Shown piece after piece: positions 20,353-30,200 of a stretch of DNA of 64,000 nucleotides. The notes under the pieces were generated by a model that saw only the letters and a program-made list of their open reading frames with translations, did no database searches and was not told where the DNA came from. The DNA comes from an uncultured Coriobacteriaceae bacterium (GTDB taxonomy: Bacteria; Actinomycetota; Coriobacteriia; Coriobacteriales; Atopobiaceae). The position numbers and the translations under genes are program-made. Position 1 is the first letter of the stretch. The number at the start of each line of letters is the position of its first letter. The stretch covers positions 1 through 64,000 of the forward strand of contig CACYTH010000001.1 in the NCBI GenBank assembly GCA_902777325.1, given 5' to 3'.

Positions 20353-22071
20353 CTAGCCGTGGACGATGACCACGGTGCCCACGCTGATCATGTTGTAGAG
20401 CTCCTTGGCCTTGTCGGGCGGAAGGTTGACGCAGCCATGGCTGCCCGAGGTCTTGTAGATCTCGCCGCCAAAGGAGCTGCGCCAGTCCGCGTCATGCAAG
20501 GCGTGGCTGTTGTTGATGAAGGGCATCCAGTACTTGACGTAACTGATGTACTCGGGCTTGTTGGTCTTGGGGTCGATCTCTCCCCTGAGCTCGACGTTTC
20601 CGCTCTGCATGTTGGAGTTGATGTAGTAGATGCCCGTTGGGGTGCTGTGCATCTTGCCGTTGTTCATACCGCCGGAGACGCAGTCGCTCTCCCAGGCCAC
20701 CTTCCCGTCGACGAAGTAGCGCACGTGCTGGGCTCCGAGGTCGATCTCGATGAGCGTGTCGCCCCACTCGGCACCGCCCGGGTTCCACTTCTCGGCCGTC
20801 ACCAGCCACGGGATGTCAATGGTTGCCTCCTTGCCAGCCTGGACGTTCTCGGCGATCTGGTCTGCAATCGAGGCGCCATCGATGCTCCAGCCGTACGTGC
20901 CGCCCTCCACCGTGAGCTGCTTGCCGTCGGGCAGGGAGAAGCTGCGCTTGCTGCCAATGGTGTCGAGCTTCTCGGAGAGCTCGCCGCGTGCCCACTTGGT
21001 GCAGGCATCCTTGTCAAAGCTCACGTTGAGGTCGTCGTCCAGCTTGACCCAGTTGTGCAGCTGGCCGGAGTCGATGGTTGCCACCGTCTGGTCGTGGGTG
21101 GTGAGCGTCTGGGTGGCCTTGAGGGCCGCATTGACCTTGTTGACCGCCTCGTTGAGCCTCTCGTCGTCGGAGGTCACTTCGGGCTTCACGAGCTCGTCGT
21201 CGCCAAGCTCCACGCCCTGCTCGCCAGAGACGAGCGCGCCACGGACCTTGTCCTGCACGGCCTCCTTGTCGAGCTTGGTGCCAAGCTTTTCTGGCTTAAC
21301 CTCGTAGAGTGCTGCCTTCTCGTTGTAGGTGACCGACGCGTCCTCGGGCGTGGTGGCGTCCTTGTTGACCGCGTCGACCGCCGATCCCACGAGGTCGGTG
21401 AGCAGTATGGTGTCGTAGGTGAGCTTGTAGTCGACGGTGAGCTCATGCTGCGAGAAGGCCTTGAGGGGCCACAGCCATGCCTGCTGGCCGTTGATGGCCG
21501 AGCGGACGGCAGCCTTGCTGTCATAGCGGGCCTTGATCTGGTCGGCCGTGACCGAGAGGTCCACCCCATCGCCGGTTACCGTGAAGGGGAACCTGCCGGA
21601 GGCATCGGAGCTGTCGGCGGCCACGTCGGAGGCGCCCTTGAGGGACACGTCCGTCCCATTGAGCGTCGTGTTGGGCATGAAGAGGTTCATGAAGGCCACG
21701 ACGCCGGCAAGGTAGGCACCAAGCGCCAGCACGAGCAGCGCAAGCAGGAACGTGAGGCCGCGACGGGGCTTGCGCTCCTTCTTGTCCTGCGCCTTGGCCT
21801 GGTCCGCCGGAATCATGGGCATGGGCTCAGGCGTCGCGTCCGTCGAGGCTTGGACCACCGTCTCGTCGACATCATCGAAGCCGGGCAGGCTCGCGGCAAG
21901 GTCTGCGCGCTGGGGGTGCAGCGTCTCGGCAGCCTGCGCCGCATCCTGCTCGGCGTCGATCTGTGCCTCGTCCTGCTCGGCCGTTGCCTGCGCTGCGTCC
22001 TGCTCGGTCACGGCCTGGGCCGTCTCGGTGGAATCGACTTCCTGCCCGTCGTTCTTGTCGAATTCGCTCAC
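20353..22071 (-). CDS. L,D-transpeptidase (YkuD family) with membrane anchor
   Basis: Cross-links peptidoglycan through 3-3 bonds or attaches proteins to the wall. The 572-residue protein has an acidic, Ala/Gln-rich cytoplasmic tail with EQDAAQ-like repeats (about residues 1-80), a membrane helix after a KKERKPRRG stop-transfer segment, a long extracytoplasmic region likely holding a peptidoglycan-binding domain, and a C-terminal YkuD domain with the catalytic motif SHGCVNL. The start is the GTG at 22071 (MSEFDKNDGQ), with AGG about 9 bases upstream. It is divergent from the TrmH-family gene. 3-3 cross-links matter for beta-lactam tolerance in actinobacteria. Confidence 0.9.
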   Translation of the reverse strand: MSEFDKNDGQEVDSTETAQAVTEQDAAQATAEQDEAQIDAEQDAAQAAETLHPQRADLAASLPGFDDVDETVVQASTDATPEPMPMIPADQAKAQDKKERKPRRGLTFLLALLVLALGAYLAGVVAFMNLFMPNTTLNGTDVSLKGASDVAADSSDASGRFPFTVTGDGVDLSVTADQIKARYDSKAAVRSAINGQQAWLWPLKAFSQHELTVDYKLTYDTILLTDLVGSAVDAVNKDATTPEDASVTYNEKAALYEVKPEKLGTKLDKEAVQDKVRGALVSGEQGVELGDDELVKPEVTSDDERLNEAVNKVNAALKATQTLTTHDQTVATIDSGQLHNWVKLDDDLNVSFDKDACTKWARGELSEKLDTIGSKRSFSLPDGKQLTVEGGTYGWSIDGASIADQIAENVQAGKEATIDIPWLVTAEKWNPGGAEWGDTLIEIDLGAQHVRYFVDGKVAWESDCVSGGMNNGKMHSTPTGIYYINSNMQSGNVELRGEIDPKTNKPEYISYVKYWMPFINNSHALHDADWRSSFGGEIYKTSGSHGCVNLPPDKAKELYNMISVGTVVIVHG

Positions 22072-22181
22072 GAGTAATACCTCGCGCTTCTGTCGTCGTT
22101 GTTCTGCGAAGATGCTACATGGGTGTCTGGTTTGGTTATGGTACCCCACTCGGACACCGTTATGACGAGATTGGTGGCATT

Positions 22182-23000
22182 GTGACAATAATCCGTATCG
22201 ACAGCGCCGATGACGAGCGCATCGCCCCGTACACGCACCTCACCGAGCATCAACTGCGAAATCGGCTTGATCCCACGCACGCGACGATGATCGCCGAGTC
22301 GCGCATCGTGATCGAGGTGGCACTCGACGAGGGGCTCGTCCCCCTCTCCCTGCTGCTTGACGAGCGTCACCTGGAGAGCATGGCCGACGTCATCGCACGG
22401 CTGCCCGAGGGCGCTGACGTCTACGTGGCCAGCCGCGCGGTGATGTCGCAGATCACGGGTTTCGAGGTGACGCGTGGCTACCTGTGCGCCCTGAGGCGTC
22501 CCACTCCCCCGCCGGCAAGCGAGGTCCTGGCGGGCGCACGGCGCGTGGCGGTGCTCGAGGGCATCGTGGACGTGTCCAACGTGGGTGCCATCTTCCGCTC
22601 CGCCGCAGCGCTCGGCGTGGACGGCGTGCTTCTGGCGCCGGGATGCGCCGACCCCTTCTCGCGGCGCGCGATGCGCGTCTCCATGGGCAACGTGCTCAAG
22701 GTCCCATGGGCGCGGTTGCCAAAGCCCTGGCCCAGGGCCGGGGTCGACGCCCTCCACGAGCAGGGCTTCACGTGCTGCGCGCTCGCCCTGCGCGACGACG
22801 CGCTGCCACTGGACGACCCGAGCCTCAAGGCCAAGGAGAAGCTCGCGCTCTTCTTGGGCACGGAGGGCACGGGGCTTGCCGCGCGGACCATCGACGCCTG
22901 CGACCAGAGCGTCATCATCCCCATGGCAAACGGGGTTGACTCCCTGAACGTCGCCACGGCAGCGGCCATCGCCTTCTGGGAGCTGCGCACGCGCGCCTAG
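22182..23000 (+). CDS. TrmH/SpoU-family RNA 2'-O-methyltransferase
   Basis: A 272-residue SPOUT-fold methyltransferase with all three family motifs: NVGAIFRSAAALG, LFLGTEGTGL and IPMANGVDSLNVATAA, the last forming the trefoil-knot SAM site. It would 2'-O-methylate a ribose in rRNA or tRNA; the target is not deducible. The start is set at the GTG at 22182 (MTIIRIDSADD). The frame is open further upstream, including an ATG at 22113-22115 that would add about 23 residues, so the start is uncertain. The gene begins 110 bases from the divergent L,D-transpeptidase gene. Confidence 0.88.
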   Translation: MTIIRIDSADDERIAPYTHLTEHQLRNRLDPTHATMIAESRIVIEVALDEGLVPLSLLLDERHLESMADVIARLPEGADVYVASRAVMSQITGFEVTRGYLCALRRPTPPPASEVLAGARRVAVLEGIVDVSNVGAIFRSAAALGVDGVLLAPGCADPFSRRAMRVSMGNVLKVPWARLPKPWPRAGVDALHEQGFTCCALALRDDALPLDDPSLKAKEKLALFLGTEGTGLAARTIDACDQSVIIPMANGVDSLNVATAAAIAFWELRTRA

Positions 23001-23121
23001 CCGGCGCTTAGCGGCGCGCATACAGCGCTAGCCCGCACGCCAGCCCGTCCGCAGGCCAATTCTGGCGGCTCGCCAATCGAAGCCGAATCGCGACTCATTC
23101 TCCCAGCTACCAGCGCTATTG

Positions 23122-23146
23122 TGAAATCGTTCTCAGAGGGGAGAAC
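23122..23146 (+). promoter_or_regulatory. LacI-type operator candidate upstream of the GH32 gene
   Basis: TGAAATCGTTCTCA at 23122-23135 is a CG-centred imperfect palindrome of the LacI/GalR operator form TGnAAnCGnTTnCA. A second perfect inverted repeat, GTTCTC-6-GAGAAC, overlaps it at 23129-23146. Both lie 27-51 bases before the start codon, where they could block transcription until sugar is present. Confidence 0.45.
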
Positions 23147-23172
23147 AGGCAACTTAGCGAGGAGGATTAACC

Positions 23173-24720
23173 ATGACCATGCTCGTCAAGCTCGACCAAC
23201 ACCATAACTGGCGCCTGAAGTACCACCTGCAGATGCCCGACGGCAACATCACTGACCCCAACGGCCTCTCGCACTTCAAGGGCGTCTACCACATCTTCCA
23301 CCAGTACGAGCCCCGCTGGCCGCGCGAGGCGGGCCACGGCTGGGGCCATTGGTCGAGCCCTGACCTGCTCACTTGGTACTGGCACGGCGGCGCCATCATG
23401 CCGAGCGTCCAGACCGACAAGAACGGCTCCTACTCCGGCTCCGGCATCGTCAACGGCGACGAGCTTTGGCTCTACTACACTGGCAACGAGCTGATGGGCA
23501 CCCGTGCCGACGGCTACGACTTCGACTTCAGCGGCCGCAAGGCCAACGAGACCCTCGTGCGCTGCACCGACGACGGCGACAAGTGCCACATCACGCTGGG
23601 CGAGAAGCAGCCGGTGCTGTGCAACGACCAGTATCCCGCGTACGCCTCCAACCACGTGCGTGACCCCAAGGTCTGGCGCGAGGACGGCTCCTGGTGGATG
23701 CTGCTGGGCTGCCGCACCATGGAGAGCCATGGCTGCGCCCTGCTGTACAAGTCCGAGGACGGCATCAAGTGGGAGATGGCCGGCAGTGCCACCAACACCG
23801 GTGACGGCCCCTTCGGCTACATGTGGGAGTGCCCGAGCGTCGCGCAATTCGACGATAAGGAGTTCATGTTCGTCTGCCCGCAGGGCGTGCCCAAGACCCA
23901 GTACCGCTTCCAGACCATCCACAACTCCGGCTACTTCCCCGTCAAGGGCAAGGTCATCGACATCCTGCAGCAGGACCCGGGCAAGATGGACGCGGACGGC
24001 CCGTACCCCTGCATGGACATCGACGACTTCGTCGAGCTTGACTTCGGCTTCGACTTCTACGCCTGCCAGGTGTTCGAGGACGAGAAGGGTCGCAAGATCC
24101 TCATGGCCTGGGCCGGTGTCGCCGACATGGAGTTCGAGTACGACGTCCCCACCACCCCCGAGTGGGCCCACACCCTGACCATGCCGCGCGAGCTCACGCT
24201 CAACGAGGCCGGCCGCATCTGCCAGTGGCCTGTTGCCGAGATGGAGCAGCTGCGTGACGACGAGGTCGAGTTCAAGGCCGAGCTGGCCCATGGCTCCACC
24301 GGCTTCATGGGCTCCTCCTCCTATGACAAGTTCAGCATGGAAGGCGCCATCGGCGCTCGCTTCGACGGCATCGGCGAGTTCCAGATCACCGACATCGAGG
24401 GCAAGGGCCACTTCATGCTCAACGGCGACCTCGAGTTCGTCATCAACGACAATGACGCCGAGCTGGTCTTCCACAGCCACGCCGGTCGCTTCCGCTCCGT
24501 CCGTCGCCTGCCGTTCTCCGCACTGTCCGCCGGCAAGGTCGAGAGCCTGCGCGTGATGGTCGACACCTCCGTGGTCGAGATCTTCGTCAACGGCGGCGAG
24601 GCCACCATGACCACCCGCTGGTTCCCGCTGGACATCAAGAACCTGGCCGTCACCAGCACCATCAAGGGCGACCACAAGGCATGGGCCCTGCACGGCTACG
24701 AGTTCCAGAACATCGCGTAG
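23173..24720 (+). CDS. GH32 beta-fructofuranosidase / sucrose-6-phosphate hydrolase
   Basis: Hydrolyses beta-fructosidic bonds of sucrose, sucrose-6-phosphate or short fructans. The 515-residue protein has the five-bladed GH32 propeller with the nucleophile in TDPNG (Asp about 28), the transition-state stabiliser in RDPKV (Asp about 164) and the acid/base in WECPSV (Glu about 219), then a C-terminal beta-sandwich. The first motif is NITDPNG rather than the common MNDPNG. No signal peptide is present, so it acts in the cytoplasm, which favours sucrose or sucrose-6-phosphate. The start ATG at 23173 has GAGGAGG upstream. It stands alone between an operator-like site and a terminator; no transporter adjoins it, although a PTS permease and an MFS carrier are elsewhere in the window. 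Confidence 0.92.
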   Translation: MTMLVKLDQHHNWRLKYHLQMPDGNITDPNGLSHFKGVYHIFHQYEPRWPREAGHGWGHWSSPDLLTWYWHGGAIMPSVQTDKNGSYSGSGIVNGDELWLYYTGNELMGTRADGYDFDFSGRKANETLVRCTDDGDKCHITLGEKQPVLCNDQYPAYASNHVRDPKVWREDGSWWMLLGCRTMESHGCALLYKSEDGIKWEMAGSATNTGDGPFGYMWECPSVAQFDDKEFMFVCPQGVPKTQYRFQTIHNSGYFPVKGKVIDILQQDPGKMDADGPYPCMDIDDFVELDFGFDFYACQVFEDEKGRKILMAWAGVADMEFEYDVPTTPEWAHTLTMPRELTLNEAGRICQWPVAEMEQLRDDEVEFKAELAHGSTGFMGSSSYDKFSMEGAIGARFDGIGEFQITDIEGKGHFMLNGDLEFVINDNDAELVFHSHAGRFRSVRRLPFSALSAGKVESLRVMVDTSVVEIFVNGGEATMTTRWFPLDIKNLAVTSTIKGDHKAWALHGYEFQNIA

Positions 24721-24749
24721 CGCACACTCGCAGACATGGCGTAAAGGCT

Positions 24750-24786
24750 GGTGCCCCTTCCGCACGCGCGGGAGGGGCACCTCTTT
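24750..24786 (+). terminator. Terminator of the GH32 gene
   Basis: GGTGCCCCTTCCG pairs with CGGGAGGGGCACC around a short loop and is followed by TCTTT, 29 bases after the stop. Confidence 0.75.
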
Positions 24787-24828
24787 GCATTTATGAGGAC
24801 GGGCTCGGGCAACTCCAGAGGCGCCGGT

Positions 24829-24876
24829 GTCCGCCCGTGCGTCACCGTGGCAGACGGCCACGCAGCCGCGGACAGG
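24829..24876 (+). repeat. Dispersed palindromic repeat, copy R2
   Basis: A 48-bp imperfect palindrome with ends TGTCCGC and GCGGACAG and inner blocks TGCGTCACCGTGG and ACGCAGC. About 38 of 48 positions match the reverse complement of copy R3. It lies between the GH32 terminator and the ffh terminator, just beyond the latter on the minus strand. Confidence 0.65.
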
Positions 24877-24882
24877 CCCGTG

Positions 24883-24915
24883 AAAAACGGGGTTGGAGAC
24901 TCGCTCCAACCCCGT
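24883..24915 (-). terminator. Terminator of the ffh operon
   Basis: On the minus strand ACGGGGTTGGAG pairs with CTCCAACCCCGT around a short loop and is followed by TTTTT, 28 bases after the ffh stop. Confidence 0.88.
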
Positions 24916-24943
24916 CATCGCCTGGCTTTGCGTCCGCCGCCCG

Positions 24944-26371
24944 TTAGAACGGGAAGCCTCCCATGTTGCCGCCACCCATGCCGCCCATGTTGCCGCCGCC
25001 CATGTTGCGCATCATCTGGTTGAGCTGGCGGCGCGCCTTGCGGTTGTTCTTGCCGCCGGTCTGGAAGCCGTTGGCCATCTGGCGCATCTTGCCCATCATC
25101 TTGTTCATCTCGCTCCACTGCTTGAGCAGCTGGTTGACCTCCTGCACGCTGCGTCCGGAGCCTGCGGCGATGCGCTTGCGGCGCTGGCCGTTGATCTTCT
25201 TGGGCTGCAGGCGCTCCTCGGGGGTCATGGAGCGGATCATGGCCTCGATGCGGGTGATCTGCGCCTCGTCGACGTTGGCGCCGCTCTGCGAGAGGGCGCG
25301 GTCACCGCCCGGAAGCATGCCGATGATCTTGTTGAGGCCGCCCATCTTGCGGATCTGCTGCATCTGGGCCAGCATGTCGTCCATCGTGAAGCCCTGGCGG
25401 AGCATCCGCTCTGCGTCCGCGATCGACTGCTCGTCGGCAAGCTTCTCGGCCTGCTCGATGATGCCCACCACGTCGCCCATGCCCAGGATGCGCTTGGCCA
25501 TGCGATCGGGGCTGAACACCTCGAGCGAGTCGGGCTTCTCGCCCATCGACGCGAACATGATGGGCTTGCCGGTCACCTCGCGCACGGACAGCGCGCCGCC
25601 GCCGCGGGCGTCGCCGTCGAGCTTGGACATGATGACGCCGTCGAAGTCCACGCGGTTGGCAAACTCGCTCACCACGTTGACGATGTCCTGGCCGGTCATG
25701 GCGTCGACCACCATGAGGATCTGGTCGGGGCGCACGGCGTCCTTGATGGCCACGGCCTCGGTCATCATCTCCTCGTCGATCTGCAGGCGGCCTGCCGTGT
25801 CGACGATGACGATGTCGTTGAGGTGGTCGACGGCCTCGCGGATGGACTCCGACGCGACCTTGACGGCATCCTTGCCGTCGCCGCGATAGACGGGTACGCC
25901 GATCTCGCCGCCGAGCGTGGCGAGCTGGTCGGCTGCCGCGGGACGGTGGGTGTCGCAGGCCGCGAGCAGCGGGCTGTGCTTCTGCTTCTTGAGCATGTAG
26001 GCGAGCTTTGCGGCCGCGGTTGTCTTACCGGAGCCCTGCAGGCCCACCAGCATAATCACGTTGGGCGTGCGGTTCTGGGCGAGGGCGAGCCTGGCCTCGG
26101 TGGTGCCGAGCAGCTGCGTGAGCTGGTCGAGCACGATGCGGACGACGTTCTGCGCCGGTGTGAGCGAGTCGAGCACCTCGGCGGTCATGCACTTCTCTTT
26201 GCACGCCTTGACGAAGGTGCGCACCACGCGATAGTTGACGTCCGCCTCGAGCAGCGCCATGCGGATCTCGCGCATGGCGGAGTTGATGTCGTCCTCGGTG
26301 AGGCGTCCCTTGCCGCGCAGCTTGTCAAAGGTGTCCTGAAGTCGGTCGGAAAGGCTTGCGAACACTGCCAT
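24944..26371 (-). CDS. ffh: Signal recognition particle protein (SRP54)
   Basis: Binds signal sequences of nascent membrane proteins and 4.5S RNA and docks with FtsY. The 475-residue protein has the N domain, the GTPase domain with GLQGSGKTT, DTAGR and the SKLDG motif, and a methionine-rich M domain. The C-terminus ends in a flexible Gly/Met/Asn tail made of MGGGN-like repeats. The start ATG at 26371 is 3 bases after the ftsY stop. It is the last gene of the rnc-smc-ftsY-ffh string and is followed by a strong terminator. Confidence 0.97.
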   Translation of the reverse strand: MAVFASLSDRLQDTFDKLRGKGRLTEDDINSAMREIRMALLEADVNYRVVRTFVKACKEKCMTAEVLDSLTPAQNVVRIVLDQLTQLLGTTEARLALAQNRTPNVIMLVGLQGSGKTTAAAKLAYMLKKQKHSPLLAACDTHRPAAADQLATLGGEIGVPVYRGDGKDAVKVASESIREAVDHLNDIVIVDTAGRLQIDEEMMTEAVAIKDAVRPDQILMVVDAMTGQDIVNVVSEFANRVDFDGVIMSKLDGDARGGGALSVREVTGKPIMFASMGEKPDSLEVFSPDRMAKRILGMGDVVGIIEQAEKLADEQSIADAERMLRQGFTMDDMLAQMQQIRKMGGLNKIIGMLPGGDRALSQSGANVDEAQITRIEAMIRSMTPEERLQPKKINGQRRKRIAAGSGRSVQEVNQLLKQWSEMNKMMGKMRQMANGFQTGGKNNRKARRQLNQMMRNMGGGNMGGMGGGNMGGFPF

Positions 26372-26374
26372 TGC

Positions 26375-27283
26375 TTAGATCATCCCCTCTGTCTCGCCAA
26401 CGAGCGCGCGGCAGAACTCCAGCGCGTCAAAGGTCTGAAGGTCGTCCCTGCCCTCGCCCACGCCAATGCGGTAGATGGGCAGGTTGAGTTCGTGTGCGAT
26501 GCCCACGGCGATGCCGCCCTTGGCGGTGCCGTCGAGCTTGGTCACGATGAGTCCGTCGATGTCGAGCGCCTCGTTGAACTCGCGTGCCTGGTTGAGGCCG
26601 TTCTGGCCGGTGGTCGCGTCGATGACCAGGACCACGGTCACCGGGATGGTCGCACGCTTGCGCGATACCTTGACCACCTTGGCGAGCTCTCGCATGAGCT
26701 CGGGGCTCATGTGCAGGCGGCCGGCCGTGTCGATGAGCACCAGCTCGGAGCCGCGGGCCTCGGCCTGGTCGAGCACGTCGTAGCAGACGCTCGCCGGGTC
26801 GCCGCCACGCTCGCGGGTGACCACGTCGACGCCCGCACGCTCGCCCCAGACCTGCAGCTGCTCGATGGCTGCCGCGCGGAAGGTGTCCGCGCCGCCAATC
26901 AGGCAGCGGACGCCCAGGTCGTGGTAGGCGGCCGCGAGCTTGCCCACCGTCGTGGTCTTGCCCGCGCCGTTGATGCCCACGAAGAGCACGCAGGACGGCA
27001 GGCTGGAGAAGGGGTCGCGCTTGGCGCGAGGGAACACCTCCGCAAGGCGCTTTGCCAGGGCGTTGCGCAGCTGCGGGGCCGTGCGCAGGTTCTCGCGCGC
27101 GGCCTGCTCCCTGAGGTCGTCGGTCACCTGCATGGCGACCTCGGCACCCATGTCACCCATGACCAGCGTGTCCTCGAGGTTCTCCCAGAACTCCTCGTCG
27201 ACCTCGCCGCCCATGTAGAAGATCTCCGAGATGGCCTCGCGCGAGCGAGAGAGACCCTTCTTGAGGTTGTCAAACAGTGCCAT
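26375..27283 (-). CDS. ftsY: Signal recognition particle receptor FtsY
   Basis: Membrane-associated SRP GTPase that receives ribosome-Ffh complexes. The 302-residue protein consists of the NG core only: GINGAGKTTTVGKL (P-loop), DTAGR, TKLDG and the closing GVGE-DDL motif. It lacks the long acidic A domain of E. coli FtsY, as in many Gram-positive forms. The ATG overlaps the smc stop as ATGA, indicating translational coupling. Confidence 0.96.
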   Translation of the reverse strand: MALFDNLKKGLSRSREAISEIFYMGGEVDEEFWENLEDTLVMGDMGAEVAMQVTDDLREQAARENLRTAPQLRNALAKRLAEVFPRAKRDPFSSLPSCVLFVGINGAGKTTTVGKLAAAYHDLGVRCLIGGADTFRAAAIEQLQVWGERAGVDVVTRERGGDPASVCYDVLDQAEARGSELVLIDTAGRLHMSPELMRELAKVVKVSRKRATIPVTVVLVIDATTGQNGLNQAREFNEALDIDGLIVTKLDGTAKGGIAVGIAHELNLPIYRIGVGEGRDDLQTFDALEFCRALVGETEGMI

Positions 27284-30200
27284 CAGGCATCCACCACCTT
27301 TCCTGTCGCACGGTCGAGGCGCTGGCTCACCACGTGGCTCACGCCGTCGGCCTGCATCGAGACGCCATAGAGGACGTCTGCCTGCTCCATCGTGCGCCTC
27401 TGGTGGCTGATCACGATGAGCTGGGTCGTATCCTTGAGCTGCTCGATGGCGTCGAGCAGCTTGGAGAGGTTGGAGTCGTCGAGGGCGGCCTCAACCTCGT
27501 CAAACACGTAGAACGGCACCGTGCGCGTCTTGTAGACGGCAAAGAGCAGCGCCAGGGCGGTCAGGGACTTCTCGCCGCCGCTCATGAGCATCATCTTCTG
27601 GATGCGCTTGCCACGCGGCTGGGCGACGATCTCGATGCCGGTCTCCGAGAGGTGGTCGGGGTCGGTCATCTCGAGATGCGCCTGCCCGCCCGGGAAGAGC
27701 ATGGAGAAGACCTCGGAGAAGTTGGCGTTGACCGCGTCGAAGATCACCAGGAACTGCCGGCGCATCTTGCGCTCGATGGCGGCGGTGATCTTGGCGAGTG
27801 CGCCACGGGCGCGCTCGAGGTCGGCCACCTGCTCGTCGATGTAGTCAGCGCGCTCCTTGAGGCGGGTGTACTCGTCCATGGCCACCTCGTTGACCGGGCC
27901 GATGTTGGCGATGCGCCGCTTGAGGGAGGCAACCTCCTCCTCCATGGCGGCACGGTCGTCGGGCGCTGGCAGCTCGAGGGCCTCGTCGAGCACGAAGCCC
28001 TGCTCGACGATGGCGTTGATGGCGTTCTCCACCTGTACCTCGACACGGCCCATCTCGACCTTTACGTCGCTCACGGCCTCGCGGGCGCGCTGCAGCTCTC
28101 CGTTGGCGGCGCTCACGGCCTCGCGGGCCTCGCCGATGGTGGCCTTGAGCGAGTCGCTGTCGGCCTCGGCCAGGCGGCTGCGATCGCGCAGAAGCTCTGC
28201 CCACTCGATGGCGCGGGCATGCACGGCCTCGTAGCGGTCGTAGAGCGGGTCGACCCTCAGGCGCAGCACCTCGAGGGAGCGTGCGGAGCGCTCGGCGGCG
28301 CTGCGACGGCGCTCGAGGTCGGCGACGGTCTTGGTGAGGTCGTAGTTGCGGCGCTCGAGGTTGTTACGGCGCTCCATGGTGGTCGCAAGCTCGAGGCGGG
28401 CGTCCGCGACGCGCGAGTTGGCGTCGTTCTCGGCTCGGCTCGCACGCGAGCGCTCCTGCGAGAGCTCCTCGAGCTGCTTGCCGAGGTCCGCCACGCGCTG
28501 CGCCGCCTCCCGGGCGGCCTTACGATGCGCCTCGATCTGGGGCTTGGCCTCGTCAGCCTTGCTGAGCGCTGCGGCACGGCGCTTGGACACCTGCGCCTGC
28601 TCCGAGGAGGCCTGGTTGCGCTGGGCCTCCAGGCGGCCGATCTCGGAGGTGATCGAGGAGTGCTCGCCACGCAGGCGTGCCACCTCGCCCTTTGCGCGCG
28701 CACTTGCGTCGCGCGCGTCGGCCAGGGCCAGCTCCGCCTTGACGAGGGCGTCGCTTGCGGCCTCCTGTGCCTGGTCGAGGGCCCCCATCTCGTCCTGGAG
28801 CGCGCGGATGCGGCGCTTGCGCTCGAGGGCGCCATGCTCGGCCGAGGCGTCGGCGCCCACCACCACGCGTCCGTCAGGCAGCACCGTCACGCCGTCCGGG
28901 GTCACGAAGGTGAGTCCCGGGGCTTGCATGTGGGCGCCCACGGCCTGCGTGACGTCGTCCACCAGGCGCACGTCGCCCAGAAGCGCGGAGAGAAGCGCCT
29001 GCGCCTGAGGGGCACAGCCCAGGCGTGCCACCAGCGGCTCGCCAGGAGCGTCGTCGCGCGAGGCGACATCGGCTGCCGCGAGCGACACGATGGTGGCCCT
29101 GCCGTTTGCCTTGCGCGAGGCGGCCTCGCCCGCCAGGCGAGCCGCGTCCTCGCGCGTCGCCACGACGAGCGCAGCCAGGTCGTCTCCCAGCAGGCGCTCG
29201 ACGAGCGCGTCGAGCTCCGCAGGGACCTCGATGAGGTCTGCGAGGCGGCACTCGACCAGCTCGCGGCCCGTGGCAGACGATGCCACGGCAGCCGTGAGGC
29301 CACTGGCGTTCTCGCTTTGCCGATCGACGGACTCAAGGGCCGAGAGCGTCGCCGCGGCCTTGGAATGCTTGCTCTGCGCCTCCGACGAGGCCTTGCGCGC
29401 ACGGTCGACGTCACCGCGGCAGGAGCGGATGGCCTCCTCGGCATGGCTCGCCGCGTTCTGTGCGGCCTCGAGGTCGGCAGCCAGCTCGCCGGCACGACGC
29501 CTGCGCTCGGAGAGCGCCTCCTCGGCCGTGGCCAGCGTCTCGGCAATCTGCGCCAGACGGCTCTCGAACATCTCGTCCTCGAGCTTGGCATTGGAGATCT
29601 GGTCCTCCAGCTTGGCGTAGGCGAGCGTCTCGGTGTCGGAGGTGCGCTGCGCCTGGCGCTGCTCGCCCACCAGCTGGGCGTAGCGGTTGCCGAGCTGGCG
29701 GCGCGTCTCCGTGGCCTGCTTGGCCTCACGCTGCAGGTCGCGCAGGCGCTCGGAGAGGTCGGAGGCCTTGACGCGGGCATCGGAGAGGTCGGCGTTCACG
29801 CGCTCGAGCTCGGCGGCGCTGTCGCTGCGCTGCTTCTCCGCCGATGAGAGCTGCATGCGCATCTCGGAGAGGCGCGACACCATGTTGCGCCCCTTCTCCT
29901 CGAGCAGGCGCATGTCGGAGTCCATGCGGCCGAGCAGGTCCTGCATGCGACGGCGCTGCTCGCCGAGGTCGCCCACAAAGAGGCCCTTCTGCTCGAGCAG
30001 CGACTGCAGCTTCTCGAGCTCGCGCTCCTTCTCGGTGGCACGGTACTGGGCGAGCTCGACCGCGGCGTCGGCCTCGTTGCCGCGCGCCGTGAGCCGGGCG
30101 TAGTTCTCTTGCAAAAGGCGTAGGTCGTCGACGGCAAGCGTGGCAGAGAGCTCGCGCAGGCGCTCGGTCAGGTCGCGATGGCGACGCGCCTTGTCCACCT

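Noticed and set aside
23001..23172. An additional small gene between the methyltransferase and GH32 genes
   Set aside because: No frame with a start and ribosome binding site is present; the gap is explained by promoter and operator elements.
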